Assembly (NCBI GenBank): GCA_022606135.1 | Contig: JABYQN010000009.1 | Coordinates: 707,001 to 771,000, forward strand | Length of the DNA: 64,000 nucleotides | Direction of reading: 5' to 3' | From: Fomes fomentarius | Taxonomy: Eukaryota; Basidiomycota; Agaricomycetes; Polyporales; Polyporaceae | Shown here: positions 1-10,575 of the stretch, in pieces | How the letters are laid out: every line of letters begins with the position of its first letter | How positions within the stretch are numbered: the stretch's first letter is position 1 | Position numbers and translations under genes: made by a program | The notes under the pieces: generated by a model | The model's database searches: none | The model's input: only the letters and a program-made list of their open reading frames with translations | Told to the model about the DNA's origin: nothing

Positions 1-530
1 CCAAAGATATAAGTTTTCCGTGAATGGAAAGATAAGTCGAAAGGAGGACACACACCTTGTCATCGGATGCCGACCATGTCTCATACAATGTTTGCAATGC
101 AGGGTAGTGTGGATGGAGGAACTTGAGAGGTTTCGGGACGGAAGTCATAGAAGACGTTGATGTCCTTATAAGCGTCCTGAGGGTCTCCAGAGCTGGTCGG
201 TAGAGTTCAGTGTTGGGTTCCTAACACGAGCCACAATGAGTACGCGTACGCGTCCAGAGCAAAGTGTTAGCTTACCCGTAGACGTTCAATGAGCATCTCC
301 AGCTCATTCTTGAGTTGGAGATCCTCTTCCGACTGCAGTCACGTTGATCCCAACCTTCAGCGCGAGATATCATGTCACCGAAATGCACATACAAGTTCCT
401 CGCCTTCCTTCTCCTCGTCCTTCTTCTTGGGTGCGCCGTTCTTGAGATCCTCCTCGGCCTTCTCCTCCGGCTTCTTCCTCTTGGGATCCTCTGAAGGGAC
501 AGCAATCGTGGCTTTAGTCGGTTCGGGCAT
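1..530 (-). CDS. RPN1: 26S proteasome regulatory subunit Rpn1, N-terminal part (gene runs off the window)
   Basis: Scaffold subunit of the 19S base of the 26S proteasome; in known Rpn1/PSMD2 it docks ubiquitin-like receptor proteins and the deubiquitinase Ubp6. The ATG is at 530. Exon 1 (393-530) encodes a Lys/Glu-rich start, [20 protein letters not shown], ending in EEL. Exon 2 (276-332) gives [19 protein letters not shown], the classic Rpn1 motif. Exon 3 (56-220) gives a segment with [20 protein letters not shown] and ends at SDDK. All three exon lengths are multiples of three with GT-AG borders, so the frame is continuous. Bases 1-55 are the start of intron 3, donor GTGTGT. About 120 of roughly 900-1,000 residues are present. 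The gene is divergent from the CBS-domain gene, with about 340 bases between the two ATGs. Confidence 0.95.
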
Positions 531-873
531 GGCGACGCAGACGGCTGTAGATGAAGGAAGAGTAAGATGGAGACAAGCTCGAATGCGGAAGCGTGTGCTG
601 AGTATTCGACGCGACGCGTCAGTGCACGTCTCCCCAACCCTAGCCTAGGGGTCCACGAATTACGCGCTTTCTGAGTTTGATCCCTCCTTCCATTTCACTC
701 GTCTTTCCCACGGGCTACTCCGGACCGGTCGGAATGTCAGGATAGTACGACTAGTGAGTATGGCCTGACAATTGCGCTTGCTTATATTATTGCTGCAACC
801 TTCTCAGACGTTGTTCAACCCTTCGCTTTTACTGCCTGACTATCGTGTTCTCTGCGTGTTCTTCACTCAAACA
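531..873. promoter_or_regulatory. Shared divergent promoter of RPN1 and the CBS-domain gene
   Basis: This non-coding stretch lies between two ATGs pointing away from each other, so it must carry both promoters. It has pyrimidine-rich runs on the + side (about 670-710 and 800-870) and a small palindrome, gaccggtc, near 724-731. I see no clear TATA box for either gene. The shared control of the two genes is inferred from layout only. Confidence 0.5.
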
Positions 874-2045
874 ATGGCGACAACAGCATCTGCGCTACCC
901 GTCCAGCCAGGTCTCGTCAGGCCACCAGCGGACAAGTACCGAGGAGCAGTCGTCGAGGTCAGCCCCAATCCCTCTTACAACTAGTACATCAAGCCAGGCT
1001 GATGCACACACGCACCGCGAACAGGATCTCCAACTGCCTCCGGCATTCGCGCTCCCAGCGAACGAGGCCATCTCACGCGCAATAGAGATGGCCTACGAGC
1101 GCGACTTCTCCCACATCCCGTGAGTGCACTGCTCTATCTCCGCATCCTTGATTTCGAAGATGGAATCCTCGGGAGGACCGAAAGATTGTACTGCTCGCGC
1201 GCACACGATTCTACGTGTCTGAAACGCCGCACAGTGCGATGCCCCGAACAGATGTGGATATGGAGGAAGATTGCTGGGACGCTTCCTCTGCTCTCCTTCT
1301 GCCCCTGGCCCCTTACCGTGCCTTTCGTTCCCCTCTATCGACCTGTTACACCTAAAATAAACACACTGAATTTGTGTTCTTGATCTCCCGCCCTTTCGCT
1401 CCGGTATTCAGGGTCCTCGATCGCAAACGGAAACTGCTCGGGTACGTCGACGTAGCCGCACTCAAGGCGAAGTGGGAAGCGGGTCAGGCGAATCCTGTGA
1501 GCGTTCCTCCTCCTTTATGCACTAGACAAGATCTCTGTGCTTACTGCAGACATCTTTTCCCATGCAACCCGCCTCGGCTACGTACTACCCTTCTCGCGCG
1601 TTTCCCCCATCCGTACCGCGGCGCGATAGGACGACAAGGTCGAGAAGTACATGTCAAAGTTCAAGCGCACCGCAGCAACACCGTACACGATCATCACGCC
1701 CTCCACACCGCTCGCCGAGCTCGCAGACTTTCTCACGCGCAACATCTTCGCCATTGTCACCGACTGGGAACGCAAGTTCGTCCTCGGCGTTGTGACATCA
1801 CAAGACCTAGAGGTGTGTTCTAGTTTCATTTCGGACCCTGTTCCCTCGCGTCTCTCCCCTTCTCGCCGCTGCGATCGAAAAGAAATTAGTGCTGATTACG
1901 ACGTCTTTGCGCTAGAATTTCGTCTCTCGTCGTGGGTGCTGAGTCAAGAGTCAATATCTTGCTGTATCATGGGTATCGCCTGTATCATCGCTTTCTCTTC
2001 TTGCTTGATTGCATTGCATCGCACCTAGTCCTTCGTAGTCAGTAG
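874..2045 (+). CDS. Small tandem CBS-domain protein
   Basis: A protein of about 150 residues made almost wholly of two CBS domains, the module that binds adenosine nucleotides in AMPK-gamma and other regulators; the ligand here is unknown. Exons: 874-957, 1025-1119, 1412-1496 and 1630-1812, whose phases join without a break. The first intron is best ended at 1024, with a CTGAT branch site, giving VVE then DLQLPPAFALP. CBS1 holds RDFSHIPVLDRKRKLLGYVD. CBS2 follows with TPYTIITPSTPLAELADF and FVLGVVTSQDLE. The last exon is uncertain. Using the acceptor at 2042, the protein stops right after DLE. An acceptor at 2028 would add SFVVSS and a long tail without homology to the domain. Fungal relatives usually end shortly after this point, so I place the stop at 2043-2045. 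It resembles short fungal CBS proteins rather than full-length Snf4. Confidence 0.75.
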
Positions 2046-2433
2046 CACATCTAGTCTCACGCTCATCTGTCCAAGCATCTGTATCCGCCCTTGGCTTCAA
2101 CACGCCATCCTTGCATCACCCCGCGGCCACACAGAGACACTTTCCGAGAATAAACACTTGGAGCCAAAATGTAGGTGTCTGAGAGGCCGAGCACGAGGTA
2201 TCAATCTAACGCTAGCAAATCGCAAGAAAGTCATTATTATATGCGTACACTGGAGACTACAGTACAGAACGCCTCAAGCGGGACGACAGAGAGACAGAGA
2301 GTGTGGAAAGCCCGAACAGGTGTGGCCAAACGATCCAATGAGAGGAGTAGAGGGGGCATCGAGCAAAGCAGAGGTGGTGGGAGTGTGAGTAACTACGAAG
2401 AACGCCGTGTGTGAGGTAGTAGAAGCACATTAC
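2046..2433. other. Convergent intergenic region
   Basis: This lies between the 3' ends of the CBS-domain gene and the membrane-protein gene. An open frame runs through part of it (about 2158-2388), but its composition is low-complexity and unlike either neighbour. I see no gene and no clear terminator. Confidence 0.4.
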
Positions 2434-4939
2434 TCATACATAGGGTAGGGTATACGCGAGCCCTAGGAATGATCGAGATTCAATACACTGGACGCCAGGG
2501 GATGAGAACAATGACAAACGAGCATCACGAACGTGCACAGAGGGAAGACGCAAAGACACAAAACGCACGAACGGACCTAACACGGGAACGCGGTGCAAGC
2601 AATACGGTATCTTCGTCAACGCACCTTGCGCCGCCATGAGCGCACCCCGAACGCAATCGGGGGCGCCCAGGCGGCGATGAGGAGCGCGACGTGGTGCGTG
2701 CCAAACGGCGCCGGAGGAAGGTGTTGCGTGAACATATCGATGAGCGAGGACAGCGTTGCGACGATCTGCGTGGCGGAGGAAAGGAATTGGAAGAACAAAA
2801 TCCGCCACACCACTCGGTGAAGATTGGGTATTGGGGTTTCGGAGAAGCCCGCATCGTACGTCGTAGCTGTGCAAAGGAATGGTTGGTTAGCTTGGCATTC
2901 AGCATGCGGTGGGTGTGGGTGCGTGAATGTGTGGGTACGACGGGAGCCCGACGAGCGGAAATAAAGGAGCCAGCGGTAGATTGGGTAGGGCAGAGCGGGG
3001 AGACAACGCTTACGATCTACGGGAGAGAATCTCCTCCCCTCCTCCCCACACGCATCGCATTGTGGGGTACGAGCGAACTGGAGCTCGGACTTCACCGTTG
3101 ACGCGGTCTCGCCCGAGTCCCTGATCCACCGCAGCGGGCCGCTGATAGCATCGTAATCTTCGTCATCTTCTTGAACTTCGTGTCTGCGAGCGTTTGCATT
3201 TACTGTCTCTATTTGGCGTAGGTACGCCTTCTCGTCCTTTAGCCATGGGGCCGCATCGTATATGCGTTCCGAGATGTCCGGCGTGACCGAGATCGTTGTG
3301 GTATTCAGTCCCTGCCCAGCTTCATCTGCAGGCGTTGCGAATACGAGGGGCGACGGCGTATGCCTGTAGGAACTGAGCTCCGGAGAGTCGCGGAGGAAGT
3401 CGCAGGAAGGACGTGGTGATGGCGGCTTCCATTGGAAAGGGAGATGAAATCGCATGCCAGGTTGTGCGGCGCCGGGACTTATTGGTGTGCGTCCCGCAGT
3501 CACTCGGGCACGAGCGGAGGAAATGGAGTCGGGAGGGGAGGGAATGACTTCAGCAACGAAAATCGTTCCTGATGGAGTTATACTACGTTGATCTTCGCTT
3601 GGTCCGGTGGCGGTCAGGGAGAGCTGAGGCATTGAAGGATTGGGATCGATCGCTTGCTCATAGCTCTTGGCTTCGTGCCAACCGCTATTAGGTTTGATCT
3701 TCGACTGTCGCCGAAGAGGGACGGTAGTAAAGTGATCGTTAGAGCGCGCGAACGAGCGGATGTTACGGGGGGAGTGAGCGTAGAACTGGAAGGCTGCTGC
3801 GCATGTCAGGAAGAACGAGGGGAGAGCGAGTAGCAGCGGAACCCCAGCATAAGTTAGAAGACGGACCCTATATATTGCAATAGCATCGTGAGAATCGCAC
3901 AATGATATTCAGCGAGGTTCAGAATCACATACCAGACTGGGTCCATCGCGTCGCAGTTCAGTCCCTCGGCGGGTTGCACGGCGTCGAATCTCAGCAAAAG
4001 GATTAGATATGCGAGGAAGGCAGTCAAAGGGACGACAGCCATGACGAGGCACCAGGGTTTCCAACGTAATTGACTTCGGCTAGAGATTGATGTTAGACAC
4101 GGGATCTGGGTCCCCTGTACCAGCAAGATTGTGTGGGCACAGACTTACATGTATGCAGGGGTAGCCGGCATCCCCCCTGCGGGTCGGAGGATCGCATAAG
4201 ACGTCGAGAGCGCAAGCACCGTGGTGATAGCGGTCATGCATAACCACGCAAAGCCTAGCAGAGATGGTTGTGCTTGTGGAAGTCATAGTATCAGTTCCCG
4301 GCCGATCAAATGGGCTAGCGCTGCACAGAAGCCTGAAGGGGATAATGTACTCACCAACACAGAACGCCCGCGGCATCTCAATTGGGTTCATTTTCCATAC
4401 CATGCCTTCCACCGCCATGTGTCACTCCCACCGCACGACGTCCACAATGAAGAAGACTCACCGAGACAGAAGAAGCCCTGCAACACGAAGTTGGTGCTCG
4501 TGTAGAGGATGGGGATGAGGTAGCCTTCCATTGCATCCGCAAAGGCGGGAAGTGTAGCGGCGCTGCTCAGGAAGCCTTTCGGTGGCGAGTAGTGTGAGGG
4601 ACGCGCGAGCTAGAACTCTGGGAAGACGACGCACCGGTTAGAGAGAGAGAGAACCATACGGCCTTAAATCCAAACGCGAGCATGCCCTCGGTGTACCATG
4701 GGGACGCCGTCGTCGAGGACGGCGAGATCGAGCCGAGACCGCCAGGAGATGGTGGAAGGAGGAAGAGGAGGAGGCGGCCTAAGCATAGGCCGTGCGGGAG
4801 TGAGAAGGACGATATGCCGAATGCTGGAGGGGAGCTGCTTCCTTTGAGCACGCCTCATCACTGCATCAGAGCGCTTGCTGCATATCTGAACGAGGTGGAC
4901 AGATCCCATCTCCGATCTCGTTGTCTAAAGCCGCCATAG
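2434..4939 (-). CDS. Seven-helix membrane protein, GPCR-like, with a very long cytoplasmic loop
   Basis: A multi-exon membrane protein. Hydrophobic helices in order: YLIPILYTSTNFVLQGFF (about 4460-4530), FAWLCMTAITTVLALSTSYA (about 4180-4250), WCLVMAVVPLTAFLAYLILL (about 4000-4060), VRLLTYAGVPLLLALPSFF (about 3810-3870), then after a hydrophilic Ser/Pro-rich insert of about 230 residues two more, VVWRILFFQFLSSATQIVAT and VALLIAAWAPPIAFGV. CDAMDPVW precedes the fourth helix across a clean intron. The layout of a third internal loop as long as the rest of the protein is common in fungal orphan GPCR-like proteins. Ligand and G-protein coupling are unknown. The C-terminal exon (KCIESRSFLGLAYTLPYV, stop at 2434) and the first exon are uncertain. 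An ATG at 4939 reads MAAMAALDNEIGDGICPPRS but needs an intron before the Pro-rich second exon. Confidence 0.6.
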
Positions 4940-6292
4940 CCGCCATCAGTCGACAGTCGACATGCTCCAAGTCCTTACCGCCGGCTTCTCTCGCTCGTCC
5001 TCCCACACCTGCAGCAGTGTGCGAGCGAGCGCGAGACAATGCCAGCTACAGACATGGCATATCGCACTTCTAGCTGAAGACCAGTGAGCGTGGACCTCCG
5101 CTCGTGGACGAAAAGGACAGAGACAGAGATAATTCTCCGTCGCCCCTTTGCATCCGGTCATGCGGACCGGCAATCCTTGTCGACGGGGACCCCGGGCTTT
5201 GCATGGAGGCCGGCGCCGCCACCGTTCCTGCAGGGCGTCGCTGGCGGTGGCTGGCTCCCCCCGCTTACACCTCCGACGAGCCAATTATGCGTCTAAAAGC
5301 CTCCGTTATTGCGGCAACCCGTGTCGTTTGGGGCATGAATTTCGATCAGGGGCTGTCAGGGGTCTGTCCCTGTGTATACAGATGCCGAGGCAGCCGACCA
5401 TCGCCGACGCCGTGTGGCGGCACCGTTCATAAAACACAGTCAACAACTCGACAACCTCACCACCCTGCGTGTAGCCGCGCTTGGTATAGTCGCTCTATGA
5501 TGTGATTCATATTCCCTGAGTGCTGACATGCGTTTCTCGGAGTCACAGCTCGTCCGAGTGACCGCGGGCATCATGCGACCGACTGTCGGTATTCATGTCG
5601 TCGCTCAGTTTCAATGGACTTTGGCAATTCTCCCAGTGTCTGATTCGAATCGTGCTCTGAGCCACACTCCCTAACCGGTTAGCAGTATTCGAGGCGACTC
5701 ATCTGAAGAAAAGAAGCTGATGCGAGGTCCCCTTAATCCTCCGACACCAGATCCGCTCGCTTCAGCGGCATCCCTTACTTTGTCTCTTTTGGACTTGTGG
5801 GGCTCTATACCTGGACTGCGGCCTATCGGATGTTTGCCACGATATCGTGTCAGCGTGCGAGACGAACAATAGTCTTGCAACAATACGCGACGCAGACACA
5901 TGCTCGCTATTCACTTTGTGAAGTTTTGACAGCTGGATTTGCCATAGCAACGCACGGAGTAGAGTTACCCTGCAGCAGTTATGCAAGCGTTTACGTGCAC
6001 ACTGAGGCACACTGCCTTCTTGTCTCTCTTGACTTGGTCCAGCTCACGCTACAAGCCCCGTGGTGAGTCAGCCTTCGCCGTCGATATCTCACAAATACTC
6101 TTCTAGTATGGGTCATTCACATTGCATAGTCAGTGTCCCGTCACCTTCGGCACGAATATCCCGCATCAGCTTGATTGATGACAACAACTATATTAGTCTG
6201 AGGGTGAGTCCGTCCTTCCGTTCGTTTGGAAAGTGAAGTACTCTGTCAGCAGTTGAGCGCAGTCATAACGATTCAGCTTCCACTTCCGTCCA
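4940..6292. other. Intergenic, no gene recognised
   Basis: About 1.35 kb between two minus-strand genes. Several short open frames exist on both strands, for example about 5104-5505 and 5797-6066. None matches a family I know, none joins into a spliced model, and their residue make-up is not protein-like. The end next to 6292 (about 6250-6292) resembles the sequence just beyond the 3' end of the second PTEN copy (about 10530-10570), so the PTEN duplication extends into it. Confidence 0.4.
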
Positions 6293-8692
6293 TCACTCCT
6301 CCGCTGCCTGTTTAGCTTCGGCGGTCCCTCTAGCCTCCCCCGTCGCAACTGCAGACAACGTTGCAGCGACCCCAGTAGGCTCTCCCTTGCCCTCCGCCAT
6401 CTCTGCGCTGTTTACTCGCCCCGGCGGGCTCAGGATATCCGCAGTGTCCGAGCACCACTCCATCGATACCGTGACATCTATGATGTGCGCACCAATCCCG
6501 ACGGGGAAGTCTAGCTCTTTCCGTGTGAGCACGAACGTAGCGCTCTCCTCCGCCGACCCGCGCGAATGTTCAAGCATGTGGAAGGTAGGGATGAACCAGA
6601 ACCATCCCATGAACACCTAACGACCAGCCAACCGTCGTGCCAGACGATGACGGCATAAAAAGATAGCGTCAGTCGTTGACTCGTTGCCCCGCCGACAACG
6701 CGCCCTCACTCACCTGACCGAGATAAATCTTTACGCGGACCTCTCTGTGGGCATCGAGCACGACGCCACCATCAGTCTTCAGTGACTGCGTGACGTCGTA
6801 CAGCGACGTATCTTCCCCTCTCCGAGGCCTGTCTGCAAGCTGCCGCCACTACTCTGCGCCTTGCTGTTGCCACCACTCTGCGCCTTGCCGTCGGCCTCAA
6901 TCTTGTCTCGAATGGTCTTCCACTTGTCACCTGTCAAAGGACGGAGTAGCAGCGTCTCGACCTTCCCATCCTACCCACCGTCAACGTGAAATCATCAGTT
7001 CAAACATTGCCACAGATGAACCATCTGTCCAATGTTCACCTTCTCTGTCGTCTCCTTCCGAACATCGTCGTCCTGCAACGTACCCATCCGCGCAAAACTT
7101 CGGACCATCTTCTTGCTGTCCCACTTACCTTCCTTGAACAGATCCCCGATCTCCTCGCCATCTCTTTCGTTCGCGCCCCGACGCCGGAAGCCCATCGCTC
7201 CACCCTCGTCTCTCGTGTAACGCTCCCACTCCTCCAGCGTATCCACGAACTCATCGTCATAGCGCGCAAGGGACGCCCAGACCTGGTTTGCGCCCCGCGC
7301 CGACTTGACGTCGATCTTCTTCTTTGCCGCATTGTCCAGCAGCGCGTTCGCCGCACGCACAAGGTTTACTTTCAGCCCGGACAGCTCGCGCATCCGGACC
7401 TGGATCTGCGTCAGCCGGACCTTCGGCTTCGGACGGGCGAGCACCTCGAGGTCCATCGACCAGAATTGCGACGAGGCCTGATGCGCGAGGACGAGCGACC
7501 AGTAGTACAACCACCGTCGCTGGCTCGGGATGCTCACGCCCTGTGTGAGCTTCGCCGACGGCGAGGACGGCCTCTTCATGCGCCGGGATGTGTGCAGGTC
7601 GAGCACGTGGCTCAGGCTGTTTGTCGTATCTTTCTTCGTTGGTTCTGTCTTCGTCTGACCCCGGCTCTGGTCCTGATTTTGCACTGGGACTGCGTCCGAG
7701 GTCTCCGGCGGTGCTACGTCGGTGACGTTGCCAACGCCACCGTCTACTAGCTCGAGCTTTACCAGATCTGCGCCCTCCTGTTCGGTCGCACCGATAACTT
7801 CGGCCGCAGCTTCGTCGACCGGCATGGCGTCCATCACTTCCTCTGCCTTTACTTTGGCTTTCTCTTTCTCCGTCAGACTGCCCGCAAGTCGCGGTGCGCT
7901 TGGGGCGACGTCGAGGGTTAGGAGATATGCGCATGCCATAGTGCCAGATCTGCCTTTGCCCGCTGTGGTGCGTGGCGGAGGCGGAAGCACGGTGAGTACG
8001 CCGCAGCCATTGCTGTGACATTGACAACGGGTCCATACCTTTGCAATGCAGAACGGCCACACGGTCTTGTGAGCCATCAAGCCACAGACGTATCTCACGC
8101 GCGGCCAGTGTGAGGATCGCAAGTGGGGGTGCACTGCGGGGGTGATTGTATTAGTACTAGAGTCATGACGCCATGCCATGCATGTATGTACATGAATTGA
8201 AATTTCGCCAGCCGGCGCAGGGTCTATATGCGTGGCGGCGATGCGCCTCCCATGGGCAGCAAGCGATCGATCCCCCAGACAGTCCCATACTTCACTGCCG
8301 CCACAGCGATCAAGACATGAAACTCACTGGTGGTCTGGGAACGGGTACCGGCTCACTCTGCCGTCGAAGACACTCTCAGGGTATGAGTTCTCTTTGACGG
8401 GGCAGAAATTGAACACCCAGAAATTCTTGCCGTGGTGGTGTTCCAAAAATTTCTTGGCGTCCTCTCTGCGGTTGCGATAGAAGCCCTCGATACCGGTCGC
8501 AGGGTATCCCATGACAATCACCTTGTCTGTGATGTACGAGAGGTCTGTATGCGAGCCAAGAGAAAGATGAGCTACCGAGTTAATGAGCGAGATGTGATAT
8601 CATCTGCGAAACCAACCAAGTTCGACATCTAGTTCGTTGTCCTTGTGGCGGGCTTTTTTACCGGAGACGAGACGTCGCACATAGTCACCCAT
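6293..8692 (-). CDS. PTEN-family lipid phosphatase, copy A (frame broken in the C2 domain)
   Basis: PTEN/Tep1 removes the 3-phosphate of PIP3. Exons: 8617-8692 (MGDYVRRLVSGKKARHKDNE), 8328-8544 (DLSYITDKVIVMGYPATG, VFNFCPVKENSYPE, RYPFPDHQ), 8039-8133, 7040-7962, 6714-6970 and 6293-6616. The catalytic P-loop HCKAGKGRSG is split by intron 3 after HCK. All CX5R residues are intact, and the two basic residues typical of PIP3 phosphatases (K-x-x-K) are present. The C2 domain carries RRWLYYWSLVLAH and WFWFIPTFHM. A Thr/Glu/Lys-rich insert of about 90 residues sits between phosphatase and C2 strands, much longer than in animal PTEN. Lesion: exon 5 is 257 bases against 204 in copy B. The extra 53 bases shift the frame and give a stop at 6779-6781, so as written the product ends near residue 500, without its last C2 strands. 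A cryptic splice could rescue it, but I found none convincing. Confidence 0.85.
6852..6888. repeat. 24-base direct repeat inside the PTEN copy A insertion
   Basis: The 13-mer ctctgcgccttgc occurs at 6852-6864 and again at 6876-6888, 24 bases apart, within two imperfect 24-base units. It lies in the 53-base surplus of exon 5 that copy B lacks. A small tandem duplication is therefore a likely part of the event that broke the copy A frame. Confidence 0.75.
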
Positions 8693-10575
8693 CTGATGCG
8701 AGTACTTGCCTGCGCGACTTGGGCCTGTAGGAGGGAAGGATAAACGAAGTTGGCTAAGTATGAGATTGTGTGCAAAGTTGGAGGTGTCATGATGTCATCG
8801 GAGACACCACCTGAGCGCCAATGTCCTAGAATAGCAACTTGAAGTGGCATGTGCCAAGTCTCAACCACCACTCTTTCACTGCGACCCTCTGCCCCTACTA
8901 GGAACGTGTATTCATCGGTCGGAGAACAAAAATCGTGACCACAGATGCGGTACACATTTATTTTGCACACGGTTCCCCAAGCCCACAACTATACTGAGTA
9001 CTATCCAAGATAGGCGTCCGTGAGTAGCATGGACCTAGAGTTAAGAGGATATCAACTCACCTGCGCCTACAGTTCAACCTCACGTCAGGGTGCAGGCTGA
9101 TGCTTGCGTACAAAGGTAAGTATATCGCTCGCATGCGCGGGACCTCCTGTCGTCGGTCGACATACGAGATCGAACGTGGCGCATATGTTGAGAACGCAGC
9201 TTACGATATCACGATGGAGCAAGTAGCTGGCAGGCGCAAGCGTGTTCCTCATCTGGCTCTACATCGCGATCGACATCAACTACCACTACTGGATTCCGAT
9301 TGTTCACGACGTTCGCAGGACGAACAGGCTCGATTCTTAAGGCGCACCCATACGAAGGCTACCCAGGAGAAGACGTTATAGCAGGCTATTGCACTCCCAA
9401 TGTGGCACCTGACCTTATCGATGCTGCCAGAGAGGAGACGGCGCCGTTCGACGTCTTCAAGCCTTACATACACATTCGCTCGTCTTCCTTCCTCGAGCGG
9501 ATGCGGGAAATGCCACCATAAACGGCGTAGTGGCTAGTACTCGAGACAACGCTGCCGCAGAGATCGTCGTCTTGGTGTGCCAGATCTCCACCCGGGTTCC
9601 TGAGGTTGTCTCTGGCACATAGACAGTCAAGGTCATGCCTACGAAGTATACCACCTAGAAGGTGATGTGTTGACGGCGCGTCCTGACGGGTACGTAGCGT
9701 GTAAGTATTTGTGAACGACACAGACGGTGACTGTTGTCAGATGAGACCTATAATTGCGAGTTACTGTAGACCAGTATCTCACTACTGTGCACTCAGTACT
9801 ACGTGTCCTGTGTACTAACGGAGCTGAGGGGCCTCCCGCATCCATCGGACGCTCGGCCAGCACTCTGACAGTGACAACCCGCATGACATGGCACCTACTA
9901 TGGACTTCGATTATTCAGGGTGCCGCGCCGCCGCCGTCGGACTCGTACATATATACATATCCCCTTTGGATCCCACTGATTAACCTCAATGTCTCCTATG
10001 AGGCCATAATGCGCACCATTGCAGGCGCAGGCTCCTGGGCTAAATAGCTCGAGTGAACGAGAGAGAGATCAGTAACAAACCGTCTATTTCCAAGTGGCGC
10101 AAAACAGTACTCACCATGGCAAACTCAACTCCCCTCCCTATCCTTGTGGTAACTCCGAGTCCATACTCCCTCACGCAATGTTGTACAGCCTCACGTAACC
10201 ACAGATTGGCGCAGGCCGTTCTGGGTTAGTTGCAGCACTCACGGTGCTGGACCAGAATGGTATCCCTGTCGCAACGGTGCGGGCTGGCTCGGCTGGTGTC
10301 GGCTCGATGCATGACGCTTGTTCGAGACAGCTCCGCAGGCTCAAGGGCTCGGATTGTCTGTGGGCCGCATCCGCACAACGGCGTGTGCGGAGGGTGTCGG
10401 CGAGACGCATCGTCGGCGAGTCTTGGTGGTACGAGGAGGAGCTGCGATGGCGTTCGTCGGCGCGCGCTTCGATTACCAAGTGCAGCGCGTATTCACGCAG
10501 ACATGGCACGATGCGTATCACCGTTCGCTTGAATTAGCAGTTGAGTTATGATGATTCAGCATCCACTTCCATCCA
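8693..10575. other. Spacer between the two PTEN copies, possible gene debris
   Basis: The first 200 bases (about 8693-8760) still resemble the region upstream of copy B, for example the shared ggcct-tag-gagg string, so they belong to the duplicated block and hold the copy A promoter. Farther on, 9230-9300 (+) encodes a hydrophobic stretch, FLIWLYIAIDINYHYWIP, followed by stops. Segments about 9310-9520 (+), 9457-9654 (-) and 10244-10551 (+) look protein-like in frames that switch. These could be exons of a decayed gene, but I recognise no family and could not splice them together. Confidence 0.35.
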
